A stretch of DNA of 64,000 bases from Streptomyces albospinus (GCF_014648695.1 NZ_BMRP01000003.1:258147-322146), one strand, 5' to 3'; positions 1 to 8,198 are shown, counted from the first letter of the stretch. The notes: generated by a model not told the origin, from the letters alone. A program made the numbers and translations.

Positions 1-120
1 CGGCGGCGCCCCGCCCCCAGTGTCCCGGCCGCCCCTCCCCTGTACGGGTCCCCCGAGAACGCACCCGGTCGTCGCCCGCCCCCTGGCGACGCACCTCGCC
101 CCGCAGCGCACAATCGAAGG

Positions 121-819
121 GTGAGCGACCCGGAGGAAACCCGACACACGTCCCGTGACGACGAGGGCGGCGACCCCGCCTGCTGGCTGGACCAGGTCTG
201 CGACGCCTGCGGCCGGATCCGCGAACGGCCCGGCAGCGCCGTCTGCGACCACTGCGGCGCGGAGGGCGGCGCAGGGACCGGCACGGACACCGCACCCGCC
301 GCCGGTCCCGGGCCCGCCACCCCCGGCCGCCGCCGCGACCGCGACGCGCAGGGCCGGGCCCGCAACGCCCGCCCGCGCGACGGGCTCGGCCGCCCCCTCC
401 CGTACGGGTCCGAGGGCGTCGAGCGGCAGCCCGAGGGCGTGGCGCGTACGCCGGAGGAGTCGCTGGCCGAGGCCCAGCGGCTGCTGGACGCCGGGATGCC
501 GTTCCACGCCCATGAGGTCCTGGAGGACGCTTGGAAGGCCGCCCCGGAGACCGAGCGGGAGCTGTGGCGCGGACTGGCCCAGCTCGCCGTCGGGCTCACG
601 CATGCGGCGCGCGGCAACGCCACCGGCGGTGCGGCGCTGCTGGTCCGGGGTGCGGCGGCCATCGCCCCGTACGCGGCCGGGGCCCCGTACGGGATCGACG
701 TCGGCGGCCTGACGGCCTGGGCCCGGCAGCTGGCGGAACGCCTGAGCGGCGCCCCGTCCGGCCGCGGGAGCGATCCGGTGCCGGCAGCCGGGACGGCGCC
801 CCGGCTGCGCACCTCCTGA
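121..819 (+). CDS. DUF309 family protein with N-terminal zinc-ribbon-like segment
   Basis: The protein has 232 residues and starts at GTG. Residues about 28-46 hold two CxxC pairs (CDAC and CDHC), which looks like a small zinc ribbon. A low-complexity Gly/Ala/Pro/Arg linker follows to about residue 105. Residues about 112-195 carry the DUF309 signature, including the HEVLE motif in which His and Glu could bind metal, and the helical segment ending in a Gly-rich turn. DUF309 has no established biochemical role that I know of. The usual DUF309 protein is shorter, about 150 residues, so the zinc-ribbon extension is the unusual part. The start was chosen because AAGG directly precedes it and codon bias begins there, but a later start inside the linker cannot be excluded. 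It stands alone and converges with the carboxypeptidase gene. Confidence 0.8.
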   Translation: MSDPEETRHTSRDDEGGDPACWLDQVCDACGRIRERPGSAVCDHCGAEGGAGTGTDTAPAAGPGPATPGRRRDRDAQGRARNARPRDGLGRPLPYGSEGVERQPEGVARTPEESLAEAQRLLDAGMPFHAHEVLEDAWKAAPETERELWRGLAQLAVGLTHAARGNATGGAALLVRGAAAIAPYAAGAPYGIDVGGLTAWARQLAERLSGAPSGRGSDPVPAAGTAPRLRTS

Positions 820-820
820 G

Positions 821-885
821 GACGGCTGTGTCCTCCGGTCCTGGGACCGGCCGTGTCCTCCAGTCCTCCGACCGGCCGTGTCCGC
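821..885. repeat. 25-bp tandem repeat, about 2.6 copies
   Basis: Three consecutive units start at 821, 846 and 871. Units two and three begin ACCGGCCGTGTCC and unit one is a diverged version. They fill the whole gap between two convergent genes. No function is evident. Slipped-strand duplication is the simplest explanation. Confidence 0.7.
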
Positions 886-1841
886 TAGGAGCGGTTGACC
901 GGATCGGCCTCGTCCACACTGTTGAAGCCCCAGTCCAGCAGCGCCCCGGCCTCCTTGTAGACGCCGTTGACCTCCCCGGACTGCGGGTTGAGGACGGTGG
1001 CGATCAGGGTGTGGCCGTTGCGCCGGGCGGCGGCGATCAGCGTGTTGCCGGCCTTGCTGGTGTAGCCGTTCTTGACGCCGATGATGCCCGGGTAGCGGGA
1101 CAGGCCGTGCGAGCCGACCAGCATCCGGTTGGTGTTCTCGATCTCGGCGCCGCCCGAGGCCGGGAACTTGGCGTGGGCGGTGGAGCAGTAGCGGGCGAAG
1201 TCGGCGTTGGCGAGCCCGGCGCGGGCGAAGACCGTCAGGTCGTACGCCGAGGACACCTGGCCGGGCTCGTCATAGCCGTCCGGTGACTTGACCGTGGTGT
1301 CGTGCGCGCCGAGTTTTCGGGCGGTCTGCTGCATCTCGCGGGCGGTGGCCGACCAGCCGCCGTTCATCGAGGCGAGCACATGCACCGCGTCGTTGCCGGA
1401 GCGCAGGAAGACGCCGTGCCACAGGTCGGCGACCTGGTAGCTCTGGCCTTGGCGGACGCCGACGACGCTGCTGCCGGCGCCGAGGCCGGCGAGGTCGGCG
1501 GAGCTGACCTCGCGGACCCGGTCGGCGGAGAACTTCGGCAGGACGGTGACCGCGAAGAGGGTTTTGAGGGTGCTGGCCGGGGCGAGTTGGCGATGCGGAT
1601 TCCTGGCCGCCAGCACGCGCCCGGTATCCGCGTCGGCGACCGTCCAGGCCAGCGCGCTCAGGCCGCTGGGCTGTCGCCGTCCGGGGGGCGCGGCGGCCCG
1701 CGCCGGGACGGCCATGGTGCGGTGGCGGCCCGTTGGCCGGTTGGGGTGGGCATGGGCCGGTATGGACGTCAGGGACACCGCGGCGACGGCGGTGAGCGCC
1801 ATTGCGCCGGCTTTCTTGGACACACACGCGTCAAATGCCAT
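885..1841 (-). CDS. Secreted D-alanyl-D-alanine carboxypeptidase (serine type)
   Basis: The protein has 318 residues. The N-terminus is a signal peptide: Lys-rich start, then AMALTAVAAVSLTSIPAHAHP with cleavage after the second AHA. The penicillin-binding-protein triad is present in order: SxxK (STLK, near residue 89), SxN (SGN, near 147) and a KTG-box variant, KNG, near 255. The family trims the terminal D-Ala from peptidoglycan stem peptides outside the membrane. KNG in place of KTG is a conservative change in low-molecular-weight PBPs. No membrane anchor is seen at the C-terminus, so the protein is probably released or loosely wall-bound. The gene is monocistronic. No ribosome-binding site precedes the ATG, but a leaderless -10 fits (see 1848-1853). 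Confidence 0.9.
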   Translation of the reverse strand: MAFDACVSKKAGAMALTAVAAVSLTSIPAHAHPNRPTGRHRTMAVPARAAAPPGRRQPSGLSALAWTVADADTGRVLAARNPHRQLAPASTLKTLFAVTVLPKFSADRVREVSSADLAGLGAGSSVVGVRQGQSYQVADLWHGVFLRSGNDAVHVLASMNGGWSATAREMQQTARKLGAHDTTVKSPDGYDEPGQVSSAYDLTVFARAGLANADFARYCSTAHAKFPASGGAEIENTNRMLVGSHGLSRYPGIIGVKNGYTSKAGNTLIAAARRNGHTLIATVLNPQSGEVNGVYKEAGALLDWGFNSVDEADPVNRS

Positions 1842-1847
1842 GCAGTC

Positions 1848-1853
1848 ACGCTA
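1848..1853 (-). promoter_or_regulatory. Candidate leaderless -10 box (TAGCGT) for the carboxypeptidase gene
   Basis: Read on the minus strand, TAGCGT is followed by exactly six bases and then the ATG at 1841, so transcription would begin at the start codon. No convincing -35 hexamer is visible. The call rests on spacing and on the missing ribosome-binding site. Confidence 0.4.
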
Positions 1854-1948
1854 TGGAGAGCGCGCGGGAGCCGCAGCACAGATGCGCCAGACGGGCCATG
1901 CCGGCCGTGATCCGCCCGGCGGGCCGGAGCCGTGCGCAGCTGCAAAGG

Positions 1949-1986
1949 ACCCGCCCGGTGCGACGGGGGATGCACACCGGGCGGGT
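1949..1986 (-). terminator. Hairpin terminator downstream of the P450 gene
   Basis: A perfect 12-bp stem (ACCCGCCCGGTG with its complement) closes a 14-base loop about 60 bases past the P450 stop codon. A short T-containing stretch (TCCTTT) follows on the minus strand. GC-rich hairpins with weak U-tracts are typical Streptomyces terminators. Confidence 0.6.
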
Positions 1987-2047
1987 CACAGCACTTTTCT
2001 ACCGCATGACTGAACGGCTACGCATCAAAAAAGTGTTCGTTTGCGGA

Positions 2048-3271
2048 TTACCAGGCCACGGGCAGCGAAATCAGGCCACGCGCCCGAAGCGCCCGACGGT
2101 GCCGCAATTCCCCCCGCGGGACATCCAGTCGCAGCCCCGGGAAGCGGCCGATGAGCGCCCCGAGCGCGATCTCCGCCTCCATACGGGCCAGCGGCGCCCC
2201 CAGGCAGTAGTGGATGCCGTGGCCCAGCGCGAGGTGCCCGGAGAGTTCCCGGCCCCGGTCCAACCTGTCCGGATCGGGGAATCGGGCCGGGTCACGGTTC
2301 GCGGACGCGATCGACAGCAGCACGCTCTCCCCCGCCGGGATCCGTACGCCGCCGATGTCCAGGTCCTCGACGGGGAACCGGCGGATCGCCAGCGGAGCCG
2401 GGCCGTCGAAGCGGAGGAACTCCTCGACGGCCGCCGGGAGTTCGGCTGGATTTCGGCGCAACTCGGTGAACTGCTCGGGGTGATCGAGCAGCGTGAGGAC
2501 GGCGTTGCCGATGAGGTGGACGGTGTTCTCGTAGCCGGCGAAGAGGATGAGGAAGGCCAGCGAGGTCAGTTCGTCCTCGGTGAGCCGGTCGCCGGCCGCA
2601 CCGTCCTCGGCGTCATCGCGCACCGCGATGAGGTCCGAGAGCAGATCGTCGCCGGGCTCGGCGCGCTTGGCCGCGATCAGCCCGGTGTAGAACTCCAGCA
2701 TCGCGCCCACCGCCTCCTTCATCGCCTGCGGCCGGCTGGGGTCCGGAGTCACGAGGGCGTCCGACCAGGCCAGGAAGTCGCGCCGGTCGTCCTGCGGGAT
2801 GCCGAGCAGATCGCAGATGACGGTGATCGGCAGCGGGCCCGCATAGTCCGCGATGAGCTCCGCGCGGCCGTTCTCCTCCATGGCGTCCAGCAGCGCGTCG
2901 GCGACCCGCTGCACGGGGGCGCGCAGCGCCCGGACGCGCCCCGGGGTGAATGCCTTGACCACCAGGCGGCGGACCCGGGTGTGGTCCGGCGGGTCCATGT
3001 TCATCAGGTTGGCGTCCAGGGCGGGCGGCAGGGAGAAGCCGCGGTAACTGCCGGGCGCGGCATGGCGCTTGTCGAGGGAGAGCCGAGGGTCGGCCAGTGC
3101 GCGGCGGACGTCGTCGTAGCGGGTGACCAGCCAGGCGGGCTGCCCGTCGGCGCCGGTGATCCGGTGCACCGGTCCGGCTTCGCGGAGCGCGGCGTAGCCG
3201 GCGTACGGATCGTCGAGGAGGGGCGTCACGTCGATGGGGGCGTCGGGGCCGGTCTCGGCGGTGTTCTGCAT
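2048..3271 (-). CDS. Cytochrome P450
   Basis: The protein has 407 residues, the normal size for a soluble bacterial class I P450. The oxygen-binding I-helix motif AGYENT lies near residue 243 and the ExxR of the K-helix (EFLR) near 283. The haem-ligand loop LGHGIHYCLGAPLAR has Cys near 355; the usual Phe opening this loop is Leu here. The sequence resembles CYP105/107-type actinobacterial P450s, but the substrate cannot be read from it. No ferredoxin or ferredoxin reductase gene is adjacent, so electrons must come from a partner elsewhere. The start is an ATG preceded by GGGAGCC. The gene appears to be transcribed alone, with a hairpin terminator after it. Confidence 0.93.
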   Translation of the reverse strand: MQNTAETGPDAPIDVTPLLDDPYAGYAALREAGPVHRITGADGQPAWLVTRYDDVRRALADPRLSLDKRHAAPGSYRGFSLPPALDANLMNMDPPDHTRVRRLVVKAFTPGRVRALRAPVQRVADALLDAMEENGRAELIADYAGPLPITVICDLLGIPQDDRRDFLAWSDALVTPDPSRPQAMKEAVGAMLEFYTGLIAAKRAEPGDDLLSDLIAVRDDAEDGAAGDRLTEDELTSLAFLILFAGYENTVHLIGNAVLTLLDHPEQFTELRRNPAELPAAVEEFLRFDGPAPLAIRRFPVEDLDIGGVRIPAGESVLLSIASANRDPARFPDPDRLDRGRELSGHLALGHGIHYCLGAPLARMEAEIALGALIGRFPGLRLDVPRGELRHRRALRARGLISLPVAW

Positions 3272-3400
3272 GGCTCCCGACTCTAGAACAGGGCCTCCGG
3301 TCCCCTGTACGGCGGCACCGACCGTGCGGGCCGGCGCCGCCGCTGGAGCATGGGTGGCCCGGACCCCCGTGCCGGGCCACCCCGTCTGTGCGACCGCGCG

Positions 3401-4630
3401 TCAGGTGCGCGGCCGGGCGCTGCGCTCCCGCAACTCGGTCAGTACGGTCTCGATCAGCGGCGAGTGGTAGACATCCGCGACCAGCGCCAAGTGCTCGTAC
3501 TCCGCTACGAGTTGGGCGCTCTCCCGGTCGGTGGGGGCGGTGCCCACCACGACGCTGTCGGCGCCGTGCGCGGGGAGGTGGCCCACCGCGCGGTTCTCCA
3601 GGCCGCGCCGCAGCGCCGCTGCCTCGGCGACCGCGGCCAGCTGGCGGTCGTCCAGCGCAACCGCACGCGCCCGTTCGAGGACGATGTCGACCGCGTCGGA
3701 CTCCACATGGCGGCGGATCCCGCGCTGTACGTCGCGGATCTCGGCCATCTGCCGGTTGGCCCGCCACTCCAGGTCGGCGAACGGCCAGCGGCCCGACCAC
3801 CGCGAGCCGTCCATGGTGACCTCGGGGCTCTGCGCGGTGACGGTCCGCCAGAGCGGGGAGAGGCGGCGCAGCCGGCGCCAGGCGGCGACGCGCGGGCCGG
3901 CGGCCGGCAGCGAGAATCCGGCCAGGACGAGGATCGCGGCGACGGAGGCGCTCAGGGGGGCCACGCCGTTGGAGAGCCAGAGTGCCGGATGCCCGGACCA
4001 CGACAGGACGAAGCCGACGACTTTGCAGGCGCAGTAGACCAGTCCGAGCCAGCAGCCGGCGGCCAGCACCCGCAGCCCGCGCGCCAGCCACGATCCGCCG
4101 AGCCGGGCGGCGTACCGCGGGCACAGGGTCCCCAGGCCCGCCAGACTCGATCCGAAAATGGCCAGATACAGCACCAGGAAAAGCATCACGCCGGGGGCGT
4201 CGGTGTAGGCGGTGCTGAAGTCGCGGGGGTGCTCGACGGCGTCCGGCCGGCCGACCGCGAAGCCGGTGACGGCCACCGCCCAGAGCGCGGCCACCACCCC
4301 GACCGCCACCCGCGCCTTGACCCGCGCACGGGCCCGCGCCGCCTCGCCGTCCCCCGCCGTCCAGCGCAGCAGCAGCACCAGCGCACCGGCCGCGAAGACC
4401 ACGACGGAGGAGTAGAGGAAGACCATGGCGAGGTTGGCCACCCCGAGCAGCCGGTCGAAACCGCGGTAGAGACTGGGCGCGGAGAAGAGGAAGACCGTCG
4501 CCACGCCACCGGTCATCACACAGGCGAGCCCCAGGTCCGTGTTGCTGCGGTCCCGGAACCACGCGACGGATTTGTACGCCACGAGCACCCAGGCGGCGGC
4601 CCCGAAGCAGAGGTAGACGATGTCAAACAC
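3401..4630 (-). CDS. MAB_1171c-like (DUF6545-type) seven-TM membrane protein
   Basis: The protein has 409 residues and starts at GTG. The first 240 residues contain about seven hydrophobic helices, with short Arg-rich loops. A soluble C-terminal domain of about 160 residues follows, containing a helical pattern of the type RGIRRHVESDAVD. Such proteins are annotated as MAB_1171c family putative transporters in actinobacteria, but no substrate is established. The start overlaps the stop of the ImmA-like peptidase gene by 8 bases, so translation is probably coupled. The XRE, peptidase and 7-TM order suggests one functional unit. Confidence 0.8.
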   Translation of the reverse strand: MFDIVYLCFGAAAWVLVAYKSVAWFRDRSNTDLGLACVMTGGVATVFLFSAPSLYRGFDRLLGVANLAMVFLYSSVVVFAAGALVLLLRWTAGDGEAARARARVKARVAVGVVAALWAVAVTGFAVGRPDAVEHPRDFSTAYTDAPGVMLFLVLYLAIFGSSLAGLGTLCPRYAARLGGSWLARGLRVLAAGCWLGLVYCACKVVGFVLSWSGHPALWLSNGVAPLSASVAAILVLAGFSLPAAGPRVAAWRRLRRLSPLWRTVTAQSPEVTMDGSRWSGRWPFADLEWRANRQMAEIRDVQRGIRRHVESDAVDIVLERARAVALDDRQLAAVAEAAALRRGLENRAVGHLPAHGADSVVVGTAPTDRESAQLVAEYEHLALVADVYHSPLIETVLTELRERSARPRT

Positions 4631-5201
4631 CGGTGCCTCCCGCCCGTCCGGCGTGCTCCTGCCGGCGCCGGATGTGCTGCAATGCGGGCCCGAGCGCCGC
4701 CGCCACCTCGGCGGCCGGCCCCTCCAGGGGGACCTCCCGCTCCACCTCCGACGGCACCACCCGCTCCATCAGGAGCGTGCCGAGCACCTCGGTCTCCCGC
4801 TCGGCGAGGCTGTCATAGCCGTGGTGCCGGGCGAAGCCCATGGTCAGGCCCATCCGCCGCATGGCGGTCGCGACGTCGACGGACGGCGTCCAGATCCGCA
4901 GCGCCTCTTCGGTGACGGCCGGGTCCTGGGCGTGCCCGAGGAGCAGATGGCTGAGTTCGTGCAGCACGATATGGGTCTGGTGCCAGGGGGACGTCTTGAG
5001 TTCGTAGAAGACCCAGTAGCCGTCGTCCGTGGTAGCGGTCATCCCGGAGACCACCCCGCCGAGGCTCATCGGCACCAGGTGGACCGGCCGCTCCACCCGT
5101 GCCGCGACGATGTCGCAGACCCCCCGCAGATCGGTCGAGGCGGGCAGCTCCAGCTCCTTGATGAGCTGCTTGCACCGCCTGCGTATCTGCCCCACTCGCA
5201 T
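4623..5201 (-). CDS. ImmA/IrrE-like zinc metallopeptidase
   Basis: The protein has 192 residues from the ATG at 5201, which has GAGGACGGG before it. A longer GTG start at 5297 would add 32 residues but would run into the XRE gene, so I prefer the shorter form. The zinc motif HELSH (in VLHELSHLLLGH) lies near residue 90, and a later Glu in the ERETEVLG segment could be the third ligand, as in the ImmA/IrrE family. In characterised members (ImmA of ICEBs1, IrrE/PprI of Deinococcus) the peptidase cleaves an XRE-type repressor after a signal. Here the gene lies 55 bases downstream of an XRE gene, which fits that pairing. Whether the neighbour is its substrate is inference. Confidence 0.85.
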   Translation of the reverse strand: MRVGQIRRRCKQLIKELELPASTDLRGVCDIVAARVERPVHLVPMSLGGVVSGMTATTDDGYWVFYELKTSPWHQTHIVLHELSHLLLGHAQDPAVTEEALRIWTPSVDVATAMRRMGLTMGFARHHGYDSLAERETEVLGTLLMERVVPSEVEREVPLEGPAAEVAAALGPALQHIRRRQEHAGRAGGTGV

Positions 5202-5256
5202 GCTCGTCCCGTCCTCGTGTCCGGCCCGCCGCCAGGTAGTGAAGATGCGGTCGTGC

Positions 5257-5763
5257 TCAGCGGTCCGTATCGGGCCGTTCGCCACGCCGATCACCACCCT
5301 GCTCCGGCGGGTCGGCCGGCAGGTTCATCTGCCGGCGGAACTGGGAGATGATCGTCGTCAGACTGTCCTGCACTTCCGGCGGCAGCCCCACCGAGCGCAG
5401 TGCGATGGCCCGCACCCGCTGGTCCCGCATGGCGGCCAGGAACCGGACCTCCTCCTCCACCCGCGCGGCCTGCGGCTGCGAGAGGTCGCCCAGCAGGTAG
5501 CCGACCGGCACCCCGAAGAACTTGGCCAGCGCGCGCAGGAGTTCGGGGCTCGGGTTCGTACGCCGCCCGTTGCGCAGCATCGACAGGTACTGCTCGGTGA
5601 CCTTGACCCCGCCGTACTCCGCCGTCCCGCAGCTGATCTCGTCGGCCACGAAGGCGTTGGTGTACGGAGCGCCGGGCGGGTGCATGTGCGCGAAGAGGTG
5701 ATGGAGCCGTTCCGCGAGTAAGCCACCCGCCCCCTTGGACCGGCCGTCGCCCCCCACTGCCAT
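5257..5763 (-). CDS. XRE-family helix-turn-helix regulator
   Basis: The protein has 168 residues and starts at ATG with GAGGGGACGG upstream. Residues about 15-90 contain an HTH_3-type domain, with a recognition helix near VTEQYLSMLRNGRRTNP and the closing GVPVGYLLGD seen in many XRE repressors. The C-terminal half is helical and ends in a charged tail. It is the first gene of a three-gene minus-strand unit with the metallopeptidase and the 7-TM protein. By analogy with XRE/ImmA pairs it is likely to repress its own promoter until cleaved. That is inference from gene order. Confidence 0.88.
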   Translation of the reverse strand: MAVGGDGRSKGAGGLLAERLHHLFAHMHPPGAPYTNAFVADEISCGTAEYGGVKVTEQYLSMLRNGRRTNPSPELLRALAKFFGVPVGYLLGDLSQPQAARVEEEVRFLAAMRDQRVRAIALRSVGLPPEVQDSLTTIISQFRRQMNLPADPPEQGGDRRGERPDTDR

Positions 5764-6040
5764 GCCACCGTCCCCTCGATCGAGCCCAACGAACAGTTAA
5801 GGCCGCCGAAACCGCGATCCCCATCCTGTCATGCCGGGAACACCCCGCACCAGTCCACATACGGACAGTGAGGGCAGCCGAACTTAACCACGAGTTGAGT
5901 GACCGGACAACGACCGCACGGCGAGATGCCGGTGGCGAGAGAGGCAGACGGGACGAGAGGGGCAGGAGGGGCGCGCGGCACGGCGGAAGCGGCGGGCACG
6001 GCCGGAAAGGCCGACGACGGCGCGCACGGCGGGAACGACG

Positions 6041-6073
6041 AAAAAACCGCCTCCTCTGATGAGGAGACGGTTT
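6041..6073 (-). terminator. Rho-independent terminator after tRNA-Pro
   Basis: On the minus strand a strong stem (AAACCG, mismatch, CTCCTC pairing with GAGGAG, CGGTTT) has a four-base ATCA loop and is followed by a run of T. It begins about 20 bases past the 3' end of the tRNA. This is one of the few terminators here with a real U-tract. Confidence 0.88.
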
Positions 6074-6093
6074 CCGACCTGTGCTGCCACAAG

Positions 6094-6167
<74 letters not shown>

Positions 6168-6366
6168 GTGCCCGTTCCGCCGGGGATGCCCCGGGCGGTC
6201 GCGCAAGAGAACAATACCCCATGTCAGAGGGTCCGCGCGTCGCCGTATTCCGGCCGGGCGGGGCACGAGGGCGGCAGTGCGGGTACGGACACCCGCACTG
6301 CCGCTGGTGGCGCCGGTCATCAGGAGGATCGGGCTGCCACGGTTCGCCGGATCCGCGACTCCGCAC

Positions 6367-6404
6367 TTGACCTCAAGCGAGCTTGAGGTTGCAACGTCTG
6401 TCGC
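6367..6404 (+). promoter_or_regulatory. MerR/SoxR-type promoter with 20-bp palindromic operator
   Basis: TTGACC at 6367-6372 is followed by a 19-base spacer and CAACGT at 6392-6397. A perfect palindrome (half-sites ACCTCAAGC and GCTTGAGGT around GA, 6370-6389) fills the spacer. An overlong 19-base spacer carrying the operator is the hallmark of MerR-family activated promoters, and CCTCAAGC/GCTTGAGG matches the SoxR box pattern. The transketolase ATG at 6405 lies seven bases after the -10, so the transcript is probably leaderless. No merR or soxR gene is in this window. Confidence 0.7.
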
Positions 6405-7145
6405 ATGACGAACACAGCCACGGACACCGCACCGGAAGCCCGCACCGGCGAGGACCCCATCGGATTCGGCGAACTGCCCCGGCTCATGGGCCTGATGACG
6501 GGCGATGAGAAACACGGCCCGGCCGCCACCTCCACCCTCGACGCCCTCTGGGTCCTCTACGACCGGGTGCTGCGGGTCTCCCCCGCCACCGCCACCGACC
6601 CCGGGCGGGACCGCTTCCTGCTCTCCAAGGGGCACGGCCCGATGGCCTACTACGCGGTACTGGCCGCCAAGGGCTTCTTCCCCGTCGACTGGCTGCCGGG
6701 CTTCGGCGCCTACGATTCGCCGCTCGGCCACCACCCCGACCGGGAGCTGGTGCCCGGCGCCGAGATCGGCAGCGGATCGCTCGGGCACGGGCTGCCGCTG
6801 GCCGTCGGCACCGCGCTCGGGCTGCGCGCACAGGGCCGCCCGGACCCGGCCGTCTGGGTGCTGATCGGCGACGCCGAACTCGACGAGGGCAGCAATCACG
6901 AGGCGCTCGCCTTCGCGGGCGCCGCCGGCCTCGACCGGCTGCACACCCTCGTCATCGACAACTCCTCCGCCACGCACGGCTGGCACGGCGGGATCGCCTC
7001 CCGGTTCGAGGCCGCCGGCTGGTCCGCGACGACCGTGGACGGTCGCGACCACCGGGCGCTCCACGAGGCGTTCAGCGCGCCGCACCCGGGCCGTCCGCAT
7101 GCGGTGGTGGCCCGCGTGGAGCCCAAGGAGAAGCAGGTCTTCTGA
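6405..7145 (+). CDS. Transketolase N-terminal subunit (thiamine-diphosphate-binding half)
   Basis: The protein has 246 residues. It corresponds to the N-terminal (PP) third of transketolase: SKGHGPMAYYAVLA near residue 67, the GSLGHGL loop near 123, and the ThDP/Mg motif GDAELDEGSNHEA near 155-170, with GD and Asn as metal ligands. In split transketolases this subunit pairs with a separate Pyr/C-terminal subunit to transfer two-carbon ketol groups. Here that partner is the next gene, about 120 bases downstream. It starts at ATG with no ribosome-binding site and a leaderless MerR-type promoter. The real substrate may be a specialised sugar phosphate rather than the pentose-phosphate intermediates, because core transketolase is normally a single polypeptide. 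Confidence 0.9.
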   Translation: MTNTATDTAPEARTGEDPIGFGELPRLMGLMTGDEKHGPAATSTLDALWVLYDRVLRVSPATATDPGRDRFLLSKGHGPMAYYAVLAAKGFFPVDWLPGFGAYDSPLGHHPDRELVPGAEIGSGSLGHGLPLAVGTALGLRAQGRPDPAVWVLIGDAELDEGSNHEALAFAGAAGLDRLHTLVIDNSSATHGWHGGIASRFEAAGWSATTVDGRDHRALHEAFSAPHPGRPHAVVARVEPKEKQVF

Positions 7146-7160
7146 CCGCTTCGCCACGCC

Positions 7161-7250
7161 CTTCCCCGACTCTTTCCCTGGCTTTTCTCCGGCTGTTTCT
7201 CCGGCTGTTTCTCGGCCCCCCTTCCCCGACTTTCCCCGACTTTCCCCGAC
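7161..7250. repeat. Short pyrimidine-rich tandem repeats between the transketolase genes
   Basis: Three units of the 10-mer YTTCCCCGAC occupy 7221-7250, with a further single copy at 7161-7170. Two units of the 12-mer TCTCCGGCTGTT lie around 7186-7209. The stretch is a polypyrimidine-biased spacer on the plus strand. It may simply be slippage-prone, or it may set the ratio of the two subunits through translation of the second gene. Confidence 0.7.
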
Positions 7251-7268
7251 TTCGAGAGGTTCTCAGTG

Positions 7269-8171
7269 ATGGACACCATGCGTGAGCGTTTCGCCGCGGT
7301 CACCTCGCGGTTGCTGGACGAGGACCCGCGGCTCGCCCTCGTGCTCGCCGACATCGGCGTGGCCGGCTTCGCCGACGCGGCCCGGCGGCACCCCGAGAGA
7401 GTGGTCAACGTCGGTATCCGCGAGCAGTTGCTCATCGGCGTCGGCGGCGGGCTGGCGCTGACCGGGCTGCGGCCGGTGATGCACACCTTCGCCAGCTTCC
7501 TGGTGGAGCGCCCCTTCGAGCAGCTGAAGCTGGACTTCGGCCACCAGGGCACCGGCGGGGTCCTGGTGAGCGCCGGCGCCTCGTACGACTGGCCGAGCGG
7601 GGGTTTCACCCATATGGCGCCGGGCGACGTCGCACTGCTGGACACCCTCGACGGCTGGACGGTGCAGGTGCCCGGCCACCCGGACGAGGCCGAGACCCTG
7701 CTGCGGCAGGCCGCCGCGGCCGGCGACGACAAGGTCTATGTGCGGCTGTCCGTGCAGGTCAACGGAGCCCCGCGGCCGGTGGGCGGGGACGGCTTCCTGA
7801 CCCTGCGGCAGGGACGCCGCGGGGTGGTGGCCGCCGTCGGGCCGATGCTGGACAACGTGCTGGCCGCCACCGAGGGTCTGGACGTGACCGTGCTGTACGC
7901 GACGACCGTGCGGCCCTTCGACGCCCGGACGCTGCGCGCCGCCGCCGGGGCGGCCGACGCGGCCGACGTGGTGCTGGTCGAGCCGTATCTGGCCGGCACC
8001 TCCACCCGGTTCGCCAACGACGCGCTGGCGGACCGGCCGCACCGGGTGCTCGGGCTCGGCGTGGGCCGCCGGGAGCTGCGCCGCTACGGGCAGCTCGACG
8101 AGCACCTGGCGGGGCACGGGCTCGACCCGCAGGGCCTGCGGGCCCGCATCACCGGGTTCCTGGGCGGATGA
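7269..8171 (+). CDS. Transketolase C-terminal subunit
   Basis: The protein has 300 residues from the ATG at 7269; a GTG one codon earlier is equally possible. GAGAGG at 7254-7259 is the ribosome-binding site. It carries the Pyr domain, with the conserved catalytic-Glu region NVGIREQLLIGVGGGLAL near residue 48, and then a C-terminal transketolase domain with VEPYLAGTS. It should form the active site jointly with the upstream N-terminal subunit, since the ThDP cofactor is bound at the interface. The pair is probably one transcript under the MerR-type promoter at 6367. The stop lies 28 bases from that of the convergent lipase-like gene. Confidence 0.9.
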   Translation: MDTMRERFAAVTSRLLDEDPRLALVLADIGVAGFADAARRHPERVVNVGIREQLLIGVGGGLALTGLRPVMHTFASFLVERPFEQLKLDFGHQGTGGVLVSAGASYDWPSGGFTHMAPGDVALLDTLDGWTVQVPGHPDEAETLLRQAAAAGDDKVYVRLSVQVNGAPRPVGGDGFLTLRQGRRGVVAAVGPMLDNVLAATEGLDVTVLYATTVRPFDARTLRAAAGAADAADVVLVEPYLAGTSTRFANDALADRPHRVLGLGVGRRELRRYGQLDEHLAGHGLDPQGLRARITGFLGG

Positions 8172-8198
8172 CGCTCCCGGGGGACCGGCCGCGGCGGT

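Noticed and set aside
2613..4562. A 649-codon minus-strand open frame across the P450 and the 7-TM gene
   Set aside because: It is Arg/Gly/Pro-rich in the manner of an out-of-frame GC-rich sequence and lies in the wrong frame of two well-supported genes.
5829..5904. A 24-codon minus-strand frame encoding a CPHCPYVDWC motif
   Set aside because: The Cys pattern is attractive, but there is no ribosome-binding site and it lies where the promoter of the XRE gene should be.
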